From the NCBI RefSeq assembly GCF_018687815.1, contig NZ_CP061306.1, positions 1,674,001-1,738,000 on the forward strand: a stretch of DNA of 64,000 bases. Reading direction: 5' to 3'. Below, piece after piece: positions 57,701 through 64,000 of the stretch. The notes under the pieces are model-generated. The model saw only the letters and a list, made by a program, of their open reading frames with translations, was not told the origin of the DNA and did not search any database. Origin of the DNA: Polynucleobacter sp. JS-JIR-II-b4 (lineage in GTDB: Bacteria > Pseudomonadota > Gammaproteobacteria > Burkholderiales > Burkholderiaceae). Each line of letters starts with the position of its first letter. Position 1 is the first letter of the stretch. A program made the translations under genes and the position numbers.

Positions 57701-58894
57701 CAAGATCTGAATTTTTCAGCAAGCAATAAAAATGCTGCTTGGCAAATGCGAATTAATTCACCCTCCATCGCCGGTCAACTGCAATATACAGAACCCAATA
57801 AGTCACAACCAAGCGGTTTGATTAGTGGGCGCTTAGCGCGACTCAAGTTTCCCGAGAAAGTCAGCGCTCCAATTGAGGTCAAAAAGCCAGCCTCAAAAAA
57901 TCTTCCTATCAAAACTGCGATTAATCCTGACTCCATTCCTAGTATTGATTTGGCTATTGATGACTTCAACTGGGGTAAGGCTCAGCTTGGTCAGCTGAAA
58001 ATTAAAACCAGGACAAATAACAACGTCCTCAATATGGATTCCATCCAATTCAATAATCCCCAAGGCAGCTCTGTTTTGACTGGGCGCTGGGTTGGTACCA
58101 CCCAGAATCAAGCTGAACACACAACGGTGAATGTTGATTTAGACATTAAGGATGCTGGCCAAATTATTGAGCATTGGACCAGCCAAAAATCAGTGGAAGG
58201 CGGCCAAGGCAAATTGACCAGTAACGTGGAGTGGGATGGCACTCCTTTCGCACCTCAATTCGACACCCTAGCCGGTAAGGTAACTTTGAATCTTGAAAAA
58301 GGTCGATTGTTAGAGGTGAATACCAGCGGCGCCAAGCTACTCGATGTTCTCAGCCTACAAAGTTTATTTAGATTTGCTACTCTGGACCTCCAGGGAAGCT
58401 TGGGCAATATTGTGACCAAGGGAACGCCATTTAATTCCATTGATGCTTCTTTTGATATTAGCTCCGGAGTTGCTCAAACAAAGCAATTCACAATGGGTTT
58501 AGACCAAGCACGGGTTGCCATGAATGGGCAAATCAATATCCCCAAACAAACGCAAGATTTGCGTGTCACCATATTCCCAACAATTGATGCAACAGCTGGC
58601 TCATTAGCTGCATTTGCCATTAATCCTATCGTAGGTCTGGGCGCATTGGTTGGGCAGTACTTAATTACGAGTCAAATCAATCGTAATCTCCAATCAGACT
58701 ATCTGGTCCAAGGCTCTTGGGATGATCCAGAAGTGATTCCTCTTGATCAAAAAGGTCAGCCAATTGACTCGAAAACTTTAGACACCATTCGCAGTAAAGA
58801 CTTGTTAAAAGAGCAAAGTAAACCAAACAGCAATAACTCTGGACCACAAAGTAACCCAAGTAATTCAGGCAACTCCAACAAAATTTCTAACTAA
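54743..58894 (+). CDS. YhdP family protein (AsmA-like, large envelope protein)
   Basis: A 1383-residue protein with one N-terminal membrane anchor (about residues 29-49, ALILTGVVLALCVLVHVGV) and a very long beta-rich periplasmic region. It belongs to the YhdP/AsmA-like group, which bridges the membranes and moves phospholipids to the outer membrane in enterics. Repeated segments such as the L-x-G-x-I/L-x-F strands, and the C-terminal FAINPIVGLGALVGQYLI, which may insert in or contact the outer membrane, support this. It ends in a Ser/Asn-rich tail. It is first in a run with the nitrilase-like gene (6 nt gap) and tldD. Confidence 0.88.
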   Translation: MLQNIIPPRLKSVLAKRPQGSNGAWRKRALILTGVVLALCVLVHVGVRFVLWPQIEKSKASVERLISARIGADVSMDSLQVSWTGMRPNFEIEGLRFNAPDKAKPLLFIQKIDGQLSWATFYHLAPFFHELNIEGAEIYGQRNGKGVITVAGIPIDGKSNDYSTENWLFAQNEIRVSDVKLFWDDQLKKKAITSIDIQNLSLSNGIRSHQGSLNVITPWTKGPVSLDIDLVHHIGGQAGNWRDWIGTISWNVNELQLTQIANEFALSLNTLEGVVNSNGKLKIDNGKPDGGEIYLAADRLTIQLSKGEDAIALGRLETNLAQETDNGLISVTTKTFAWRDIESPASTPLENLSPMTFRWRPPAGDGEIKEFGFSSPKISVEDVALFALNLPLSKKVHQWIKASQADGELQDLDINWSESKSPLSALNIPGGWFKSNKVDFTVSGKLIDLSFVGINKAMPSVSKLSGFLSADQNKGSFSIKSSDLELEVNDLLVDPKIKLDQANGQISWAKQKGNWVVNAKQLALSNSEISTTLNLNYIIGEGKNPDFMNLDMNFAQADLKTAYRYLPVGMGSDAKSYLSKAFDAGIIKNGSLHIKGDPNEVPFPKSSTVEFSLKLPVIDATFSPVPSSSPAQGIWPAFNKVNGMINMQNANFTVDIDQASYKQVALSKFHAEIPSVSAKQLLLTVNGEAQGDAPQLLEYLFASPVGKKQIALERNLKVTGPTKLNLALSIPLSGNGDTKTDIQLNFPGNRVQWDDLPPLDNLKGKIRITEINPEFEDITANFLGGDIKISSAAPNQGSQSYNISGDISASFIKDYFAKDASVQVAPILQAMSGVARYEGAIHFNKGNSETNLKIDMRDWASSAPAPAKKQLGTPMSGQLTLKSFAKSPSASSRFTWDGKIGDAYFIQGELGSDDTLRHAVGIGTSAVPPGQGFQLNLATSELNLDVWQDFLESQSKKGASKAEEKNPSNIQIAAQVKKVVLFERNWQDLNFSASNKNAAWQMRINSPSIAGQLQYTEPNKSQPSGLISGRLARLKFPEKVSAPIEVKKPASKNLPIKTAINPDSIPSIDLAIDDFNWGKAQLGQLKIKTRTNNNVLNMDSIQFNNPQGSSVLTGRWVGTTQNQAEHTTVNVDLDIKDAGQIIEHWTSQKSVEGGQGKLTSNVEWDGTPFAPQFDTLAGKVTLNLEKGRLLEVNTSGAKLLDVLSLQSLFRFATLDLQGSLGNIVTKGTPFNSIDASFDISSGVAQTKQFTMGLDQARVAMNGQINIPKQTQDLRVTIFPTIDATAGSLAAFAINPIVGLGALVGQYLITSQINRNLQSDYLVQGSWDDPEVIPLDQKGQPIDSKTLDTIRSKDLLKEQSKPNSNNSGPQSNPSNSGNSNKISN

Positions 58895-58900
58895 ATCATC

Positions 58901-59734
58901 ATGAGCCTATCAGTAAGCAGTGCCGATCTCAAGATTGCCTCCATTCAGATGGTTTCCACGCCTGATTTGCATGAGAACTTATCTACAGCAAGTAGACTCA
59001 TCGCTGCAGCTGCAACTGAAGGCGCACAACTAGCCGTCTTGCCAGAGTATTTTTGCTTAATGGGTCTTAAGGACACCGATAAAGTACGGGCCCGCGAAAG
59101 TATTGGTAGCGGCCCTATCCAGGAGCAGCTTTCGGATATTGCACAACAAAACAATATTTACCTAGTGGCAGGCACTATTCCACTGGAAGCAAAAGATTCT
59201 AATAAAGTACTTAATACAACCCTTGTCTTTAATCCTGCCGGCGAGCAAATTTCTCGTTACGACAAAATTCATTTATTTGGTTTTCAAACAGCAACTGAGC
59301 GTTATCAAGAATCCGAAACAATTGAGGCTGGCAATGAGCCGGGCCTCTTAAAAATTTCAATTAATGGAAATGATTGGACCTTTGGCTTGAGTATTTGTTA
59401 TGACCTGCGCTTTCCAGAGCTCTATCGCGCCCTTGGACAGTTAGACTGCCATATCATCCCAGCCGCCTTTACATATACAACTGGCAAGGATCATTGGGAA
59501 ATCCTCTTACGTGCTCGCGCTATCGAAAACCAATGTTACGTATTGGCATCTGCCCAAGGCGGCATTCATCAAAATCAACGTCGCACTTGGGGTAACAGCA
59601 TGCTGATTGATCCTTGGGGCAGTATCTTGGCTAACCTCCCCGAGGGGGAAGGCTTTATTTCTGGGGTTTTGTGCAAAGATAAATTAAACGAGGTACGCTC
59701 TAAGTTACCCGCACTTGCGCATCGCAAGCTTTAA
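58901..59734 (+). CDS. Carbon-nitrogen hydrolase (Nit1-like amidase)
   Basis: A nitrilase-superfamily amidase, closest to the Nit1/deaminated-glutathione amidase group. The Glu-Lys-Cys triad is visible: Glu in [10 protein letters not shown] (about residue 48), Lys in [10 protein letters not shown] (about 124) and Cys in [15 protein letters not shown] (about 167). It is 277 residues long. The substrate is inferred from family resemblance; other omega-amidases are possible. It lies 6 nt after the YhdP-like gene and 20 nt before the tldD start, so it is likely in the same operon. Confidence 0.88.
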   Translation: MSLSVSSADLKIASIQMVSTPDLHENLSTASRLIAAAATEGAQLAVLPEYFCLMGLKDTDKVRARESIGSGPIQEQLSDIAQQNNIYLVAGTIPLEAKDSNKVLNTTLVFNPAGEQISRYDKIHLFGFQTATERYQESETIEAGNEPGLLKISINGNDWTFGLSICYDLRFPELYRALGQLDCHIIPAAFTYTTGKDHWEILLRARAIENQCYVLASAQGGIHQNQRRTWGNSMLIDPWGSILANLPEGEGFISGVLCKDKLNEVRSKLPALAHRKL

Positions 59735-59754
59735 AGAAAGATTTGCTGAATCAC

Positions 59755-61245
59755 ATGAATGCACCAGAAGCACTATTCCCCGCCAATTGGACCAAAGCCA
59801 AAAAGCAAGCAGACCTCATCAAACTAGCCAAATCTATTTTGCTCGAACCAACCGGCTTATCCGAGCAAGATTTGCACGGCACCTTTGGCAACTTATTTGC
59901 TCATCGCCTTGATGATGCAGATCTCTACTTCCAACATACTCGGAGTGAAAGCTGGAGTCTTGAAGAAGGCATTGTTAAGTCCGGCAGCTTTAATATTGAT
60001 CAAGGCGTTGGTGTGCGCGCTATCTATGGCGATAAGACGGCTTTCGCTTATTCAGATGAGATTAATTTAGAAGCTTTAAATAAAGCAGCCAAAGCTACTC
60101 GAGTAATAGGGCCCGAGGGTGGCAAGCAAGCGGTTGCAAGCAAATTATTTAACCCCGTATCCAATAAGCTCTACTCGGATGTCAATCCTTTAGATTCTCT
60201 TCAACCCAAAGAAAAAATCGCATTACTAGAAAGTATTGAGCGCCGGGCTAAGGCACGTGATCCGCGCATTATTCAAGTCATGGCCAGTCTGGCTGGAGAA
60301 TTTGATGTCGTATTAGTAGTGCGAGCAGATGGCTTGCTAGCTGCAGATGTTCGTCCTCTTGTGCGCGTTTCGGTACACGTCATTGCAGAACAAAATGGTC
60401 GCCGTGAATCAGGCTCCTCTGGCGGCGGCGCACGTCATGACTATCTCTACTTCAATGAAGAACTCATTAATCGTTATGTTGATGAGGCAGTTGACGGAGC
60501 CCTAGTGAACCTCGAATCTCGGCCAGCACCCGCTGGCCCAATGACAGTAGTTATGGGACCAGGCTGGCCTGGCGTTCTATTGCATGAGGCAGTAGGTCAT
60601 GGTCTCGAGGGTGACTTTAATCGCAAAGGTTCTTCTGCTTTTGCTGGTCGAATTGGACAACGTGTTGCAGCTAAGGGAGTGACTGTTGTTGATGATGGAA
60701 CCCTGTCTGGACGAAGAGGCTCTTTGAATATCGATGACGAAGGCACTCCCACTCAATGCACCACCTTAATTGAAGATGGCATATTGAAAGGTTACATTCA
60801 AGACAGCCTAAATGCCCGACTCATGAATATGCCCCTCACCGGCAATGGTCGCCGTGAAAGTTTTGCTTCACTACCAATGCCACGAATGACCAATACCTAT
60901 ATGTTGGCCGGCAAAGATGATCCTCAAGAAATTGTCGCCAGCATCAAGCGCGGTTTATACGCAGTGAACTTTGGTGGTGGTCAGGTTGATATCACTAGTG
61001 GCAAATTTGTGTTTTCTGCTTCAGAGGCCTACTGGGTTGAGAACGGCAAAATTCAATACCCCGTCAAAGGCGCGACCATTATTGGTAGCGGGCCAGAATC
61101 CCTAAAACAGGTTTCTATGATCGGAAATGACCTGAAATTAGACGGTGGGATTGGGGTTTGTGGCAAGGAAGGGCAAAGTGTTCCAGTCGGGGTTGGGCAG
61201 CCTACCCTGAGGATTGATAGCCTGACTGTAGGTGGGACTGCCTAA
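59755..61245 (+). CDS. tldD: Metalloprotease TldD
   Basis: A zinc-dependent protease subunit that works with TldE (PmbA) on peptides such as microcin B17 precursor or modified peptides. The HExxxH zinc motif is in [21 protein letters not shown] (about residues 280-300). A downstream Cys ligand is present late in the protein ([21 protein letters not shown]). ATG 59755 is chosen over the TTG 12 nt upstream; AAAGAAAGA precedes it. TldE is not in the window. It is third in the YhdP-like operon. Confidence 0.94.
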   Translation: MNAPEALFPANWTKAKKQADLIKLAKSILLEPTGLSEQDLHGTFGNLFAHRLDDADLYFQHTRSESWSLEEGIVKSGSFNIDQGVGVRAIYGDKTAFAYSDEINLEALNKAAKATRVIGPEGGKQAVASKLFNPVSNKLYSDVNPLDSLQPKEKIALLESIERRAKARDPRIIQVMASLAGEFDVVLVVRADGLLAADVRPLVRVSVHVIAEQNGRRESGSSGGGARHDYLYFNEELINRYVDEAVDGALVNLESRPAPAGPMTVVMGPGWPGVLLHEAVGHGLEGDFNRKGSSAFAGRIGQRVAAKGVTVVDDGTLSGRRGSLNIDDEGTPTQCTTLIEDGILKGYIQDSLNARLMNMPLTGNGRRESFASLPMPRMTNTYMLAGKDDPQEIVASIKRGLYAVNFGGGQVDITSGKFVFSASEAYWVENGKIQYPVKGATIIGSGPESLKQVSMIGNDLKLDGGIGVCGKEGQSVPVGVGQPTLRIDSLTVGGTA

Positions 61246-61263
61246 TATTGGCTAATTACGGCT

Positions 61264-61269
61264 TAAAAT
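61264..61269 (+). promoter_or_regulatory. DAHP synthase -10 element 6 nt before ATG
   Basis: TAAAAT (five of six) ends exactly 6 nt before ATG 61276. There is no Shine-Dalgarno, and no good -35. Confidence 0.45.
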
Positions 61270-61275
61270 AGCCGG

Positions 61276-62400
61276 ATGAGCCAACAAAATACGAATCCCG
61301 CTAATTGGTACTCTGCAGTCGACAAGACTTCAGATACTGACGATCAACGCATTGACAACATTTCTGTTCTGCCTCCGCCAGAGCATTTAATTCGCTTCTT
61401 TCCGATTTCTGGAACGCCTACTGAAGCGTTGATCAGCAACACTCGCAAAAAAATCCGCGACATTATTCATGGCAAGGATGACCGCTTACTCGTAATCATC
61501 GGACCATGCTCCATTCATGACCCAAAAGCAGCGCTGGAATATTGCCAACGCCTCTTAGCTGAGCGCGTGCGTTTTGCTGGTGAATTAGAAATTGTGATGC
61601 GCGTGTATTTTGAAAAGCCGCGCACCACTGTCGGCTGGAAGGGTTTGATCAATGACCCTTACTTGGATGAGAGCTATCGTATCGAAGAAGGTCTCCGCCT
61701 TGCGCGTCAAGTACTAATGGAAATCAATCGCCTTGGCATGCCAGCTGGTAGCGAATTCTTGGATGTGATTTCCCCGCAATATATTGCGGATCTGATTTCA
61801 TGGGGTGCTATTGGTGCACGTACTACTGAGAGCCAAGTTCATCGCGAACTTGCTTCTGGCTTGTCTGCACCTATCGGATTTAAGAACGGCACTGATGGCA
61901 ACATCAAAATTGCTACTGATGCGATACAAGCTGCAGGTCGTCCACATCATTTCTTATCCGTTCATAAAAATGGTCAAGTATCTGTTGTGGAAACTAAAGG
62001 CAATAAAGATTGCCACGTGATTTTGCGTGGTGGCAAAGAGCCAAACTATGAAGCTCAGTTTGTGCAAGCGGCCTGCTCTGAGCTAGAAGCAGCCAAGCTT
62101 CCAGCCAGTTTGATGGTTGATTTATCCCACGCCAATTCAAGCAAGAAGCATGAGCGTCAGATTGTGGTTGCTGACGATGTGGCACAGCAAATTGAATCTG
62201 GCTCACACCAGATTTTTGGCGTGATGGTTGAGAGTCATTTAAATGATGGAGCTCAGAAATTTACGCCAGGAAAAGATGATCCAAGCAAATTGGAATACGG
62301 CAAGAGTATTACCGATGCCTGCATCAACTGGGATGACTCTGTGAAGGTACTGGAGCGTCTAGCTACAGCCGTTAAGAAATGTAGAAGCAAGAAAAAGTAA
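61276..62400 (+). CDS. aroG: 3-deoxy-7-phosphoheptulonate synthase (class I DAHP synthase)
   Basis: First step of the shikimate pathway, joining PEP and erythrose-4-phosphate. The 374-residue protein shows the class I AroF/G/H motifs: VIIGPCSIHDPKAALEYC (about residues 74-91), KPRTTVGWKGLINDP (about 115-129), GARTTESQVHRELASGLSAPIGFKNGTDG in blocks (about 178-206) and DLSHANSSKKHERQ (about 282-295). Which feedback isoform it is (Phe, Tyr or Trp) cannot be told by eye, so the symbol is generic. It follows tldD after 30 nt. Confidence 0.93.
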   Translation: MSQQNTNPANWYSAVDKTSDTDDQRIDNISVLPPPEHLIRFFPISGTPTEALISNTRKKIRDIIHGKDDRLLVIIGPCSIHDPKAALEYCQRLLAERVRFAGELEIVMRVYFEKPRTTVGWKGLINDPYLDESYRIEEGLRLARQVLMEINRLGMPAGSEFLDVISPQYIADLISWGAIGARTTESQVHRELASGLSAPIGFKNGTDGNIKIATDAIQAAGRPHHFLSVHKNGQVSVVETKGNKDCHVILRGGKEPNYEAQFVQAACSELEAAKLPASLMVDLSHANSSKKHERQIVVADDVAQQIESGSHQIFGVMVESHLNDGAQKFTPGKDDPSKLEYGKSITDACINWDDSVKVLERLATAVKKCRSKKK

Positions 62401-62427
62401 TACTGCAGTATTTTTTAAGTACTACTG

Positions 62428-62462
62428 ATAAAAGAGACTAATTTATTTAGTCTCTTTTTTTT
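62428..62462. terminator. Terminator between DAHP synthase and PduO-like genes
   Basis: Stem AGAGACTAA / TTAGTCTCT with a 5-nt loop, followed by a run of eight or more Ts on the plus strand. It overlaps the stop codon of the convergent adenosyltransferase gene. Confidence 0.85.
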
Positions 62463-63012
62463 CATGCTTCCACAACACATCCGAACCACCAGCCGCACGA
62501 TTCAAAATACGCGCAAGCACAAAGAGCAAATCGGATAGGCGGTTGACATATTGACGAGGGGAATTATATAAAGGCTCCTCCCAACCCAAGCGAACAATCG
62601 AACGTTCGGCCCTGCGACATACGGTGCGACAAACATGGGCTTGTGCAGCAGCGCGAGTACCACCCGGCAAAATGAATTCAGTCAAAGGGGGTAATTGTTT
62701 ATTGTATTTTTCGAGCCAAACATCTAGCTGCGCTACATGCTCAGGATTGAGCAGTTTGTAATTAGGGATGCATAGTTCGCCCCCTAAATCGAATAAATCA
62801 TGCTGCACCTGCAGAAAGAGCTCCTGTAATTCGGCAGAAATGCTCTCTGGGATCTCCTCGGTCATTAAAACCCCGATTTCTGAGTTCAACTCATCGATAT
62901 CGCCCATAGCGCAGACCCGTAAGTGATCCTTCTCTACGCGACTTCCGTCACCCAAGCCCGTCATTCCTGCGTCACCGGTTCTAGTGGCGATTTTTGATAG
63001 TCGATTTCCCAT
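62443..63012 (-). CDS. PduO-type ATP:cob(I)alamin adenosyltransferase
   Basis: Makes adenosylcobalamin from cob(I)alamin and ATP. The 189-residue helical protein has the ATP-binding N-terminus IATRTGDAGMTGLGDGSRVEK (in blocks, about residues 7-27). DIDELNSEIG (about 38-47) and the C-terminal CRRAERSIVRL and YVNRLSDLLFVLAR (about 150-165) are PduO/MMAB signatures, not CobA/BtuR. TATAAT (63020-63025) ends 7 nt before the ATG. It is divergent from glcD, 36 nt away. Confidence 0.92.
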   Translation of the reverse strand: MGNRLSKIATRTGDAGMTGLGDGSRVEKDHLRVCAMGDIDELNSEIGVLMTEEIPESISAELQELFLQVQHDLFDLGGELCIPNYKLLNPEHVAQLDVWLEKYNKQLPPLTEFILPGGTRAAAQAHVCRTVCRRAERSIVRLGWEEPLYNSPRQYVNRLSDLLFVLARILNRAAGGSDVLWKHEKKETK

Positions 63013-63019
63013 AAGCTTA

Positions 63020-63041
63020 ATTATAGGTAAATGGCTAAAAT
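63020..63041. promoter_or_regulatory. Interleaved divergent -10 elements, PduO-like / glcD
   Basis: TATAAT on the minus strand (63020-63025) and TAAAAT on the plus strand (63036-63041) lie in the 36 bp between the two start codons, each 7 nt from its gene. Each promoter's -35 would fall on the other's transcription start, so polymerase binding should be mutually exclusive. Confidence 0.5.
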
Positions 63042-63048
63042 GATTCTT

Positions 63049-64000
63049 ATGAATATGGTGACCCCACCCCCCGAATTAGCCGCTATTAGCGCCCTTCAGT
63101 CCAAATTGGTTGCAGCCTTGCGCCCAATCCTGCCGGAACATGCCCTTCTATGGGAGCCAGAAGACACCATTCCCTATGAATGTGATGGTCTAGCCGCCTA
63201 CCGTCGGATGCCTTTGGCAGTAGCTCTGCCAGAAACAGAAGAGCAAGTTGCCCAAATTTTGAAGATTTGCTATGCAATGCAAATCCCCCTAGTGCCTCGC
63301 GGATCAGGAACCGGTCTCTCGGGTGGCGCAATGCCTCTTTCTCAGGGATTGGTCCTGTCCCTAGCCAAGCTCAAGAAAATTATCAGCATTGATCCATTTA
63401 CTCGCACTGCAGTCGTTCAGCCTGGTGTTCGCAATCTTGCTATTTCTGAAGCAGTTGCCCACCTCGGTTTGTATTACGCTCCAGATCCCTCCTCTCAGAT
63501 TGCCTGTTCGATTGGTGGTAACGTCAACGAAAACTCTGGTGGCGTGCACTGTCTTAAATACGGCCTCACTCTGCACAATGTTCTGCGTGTGCGCGGAATA
63601 CTCATGAACGGTGAGATCGTTGAATTTGGCGGCTTAGCACCAGATGCACCTGGACTCGATTTACTCGCAATCATGATGGGTAGCGAAGGCATGCTCGCAG
63701 TGGTTACTGAAGTCACGGTCAAGTTAGTGGCGAAACCAAAATTGGCTCGCGTAATCATGGCAAGTTTTGATGACATTGAAAAAGGTGGTAACGCAGTTGC
63801 TGCCATCATTGCAGCCGGCATTATTCCTGCTGGTTTGGAGATGATGGACAAAGCTACTACTCGCGCTGTAGAAGAATTTGTGCACGCAGGCTATGACTTA
63901 GACGCTGCAGCTATTTTGCTCTGTGAGTCTGATGGCACTCCAGAAGAGGTTGCAGAAGAAATTGAGCGTATGACCAAAGTGCTTGAAGAAGCTGGTGCAA
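63049..64000 (+). CDS. glcD: Glycolate oxidase FAD-linked subunit GlcD (3' truncated by window edge)
   Basis: The FAD-binding subunit of glycolate oxidase (VAO/PCMH flavoprotein family), which turns glycolate into glyoxylate. About 317 residues are present and the frame runs off the window end. The FAD motif is PLVPRGSGTGLSGGAMPLSQG (in blocks, about residues 80-100). PDPSSQIACSIGGNVNENSGG (about 146-166) and LLAIMMGSEGMLAVVTEVTVKL are also diagnostic. ATG 63049 (MNMVTPPPEL) is chosen; ATG 63031 and 63040 are in-frame alternatives. TAAAAT ends 7 nt upstream and no ribosome site is visible. Other D-2-hydroxyacid dehydrogenases are possible. Confidence 0.88.
   Translation, partial: MNMVTPPPELAAISALQSKLVAALRPILPEHALLWEPEDTIPYECDGLAAYRRMPLAVALPETEEQVAQILKICYAMQIPLVPRGSGTGLSGGAMPLSQGLVLSLAKLKKIISIDPFTRTAVVQPGVRNLAISEAVAHLGLYYAPDPSSQIACSIGGNVNENSGGVHCLKYGLTLHNVLRVRGILMNGEIVEFGGLAPDAPGLDLLAIMMGSEGMLAVVTEVTVKLVAKPKLARVIMASFDDIEKGGNAVAAIIAAGIIPAGLEMMDKATTRAVEEFVHAGYDLDAAAILLCESDGTPEEVAEEIERMTKVLEEAGA

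Noticed and set aside
1..64000. tRNA or rRNA genes, insertion sequences, CRISPR arrays, prophage
   Set aside because: The intergenic gaps are short and contain no cloverleaf-like sequence, transposase gene, direct-repeat array or phage gene that I could recognise.

Overview
The window is a dense, housekeeping-rich chromosomal segment of a betaproteobacterium. Gene content and order (pcnB-folK-panB, hrcA-hemH-grpE-dnaK-dnaJ, glnE/yhdP-nitrilase-tldD, rpsT/murJ, a valyl-tRNA synthetase with the betaproteobacterial insert) fit Burkholderiaceae. The very short intergenic gaps and moderate base composition fit Polynucleobacter best. That genus call rests on recognition of the proteins, not on a database search. 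I see no rRNA or tRNA genes, insertion sequences, prophage or CRISPR arrays.

Layout: 1-2.5 kb, end of valS then galU. 2.5-7.6 kb, tusA-like and alaS (minus) divergent from a tctBA-type tricarboxylate transporter pair. 7.6-12.6 kb, glnS, an NAD-binding epimerase-like protein, an Fe-S flavoreductase and argD. 12.6-14.7 kb, ispH-fkpB divergent from radC. 14.9-15.3 kb, rpmB-rpmG. 15.4-18.8 kb, a fatty-acid desaturase, an rRNA m5C methyltransferase and purN (all minus). 18.8-24.8 kb, ribF-ileS-lspA-coaBC-dut. 24.9-28.3 kb, a small histone-H1-like protein, clpA-clpS and a cold-shock gene. 28.4-32.4 kb, a DUF192 protein, ppnP, argG, argF, a DUF3579 protein and rpsT. 32.5-37.7 kb, murJ, a SirB1-like protein, a DedA protein, miaA and purM. 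37.8-43.1 kb, an AI-2E-type permease, hda, a HAD phosphatase, pcnB, folK and panB. 43.1-49.2 kb, the heat-shock block dnaJ-dnaK-grpE-hemH-hrcA. 49.2-54.7 kb, nadK and recN facing glnE. 54.7-64 kb, a giant YhdP/AsmA-like protein, a nitrilase-family amidase, tldD, DAHP synthase, a PduO-type adenosyltransferase and the 5' part of glcD.

The genes serve translation (four aminoacyl-tRNA synthetases, ribosomal proteins, miaA, rsmB-like), protein quality control (ClpAPS, DnaKJ-GrpE, FkpB), envelope work (lspA, murJ, yhdP, desaturase), cofactor and amino-acid synthesis (argD/F/G, purN/M, ribF, coaBC, folK, panB, ispH, hemH, nadK, aroG) and nitrogen control (glnE).

The most striking non-coding pattern is promoter placement. 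At least eleven start codons have a five- or six-of-six match to the sigma70 -10 hexamer ending only 5-7 nt upstream, which predicts leaderless mRNAs. Two near-perfect sigma32 promoters drive grpE and dnaK. The purN/ribF and PduO/glcD divergent pairs have overlapping or interleaved promoters, and a perfect inverted repeat overlaps both predicted -35 boxes between alaS and tctB. No clearly undescribed multi-gene system was found.
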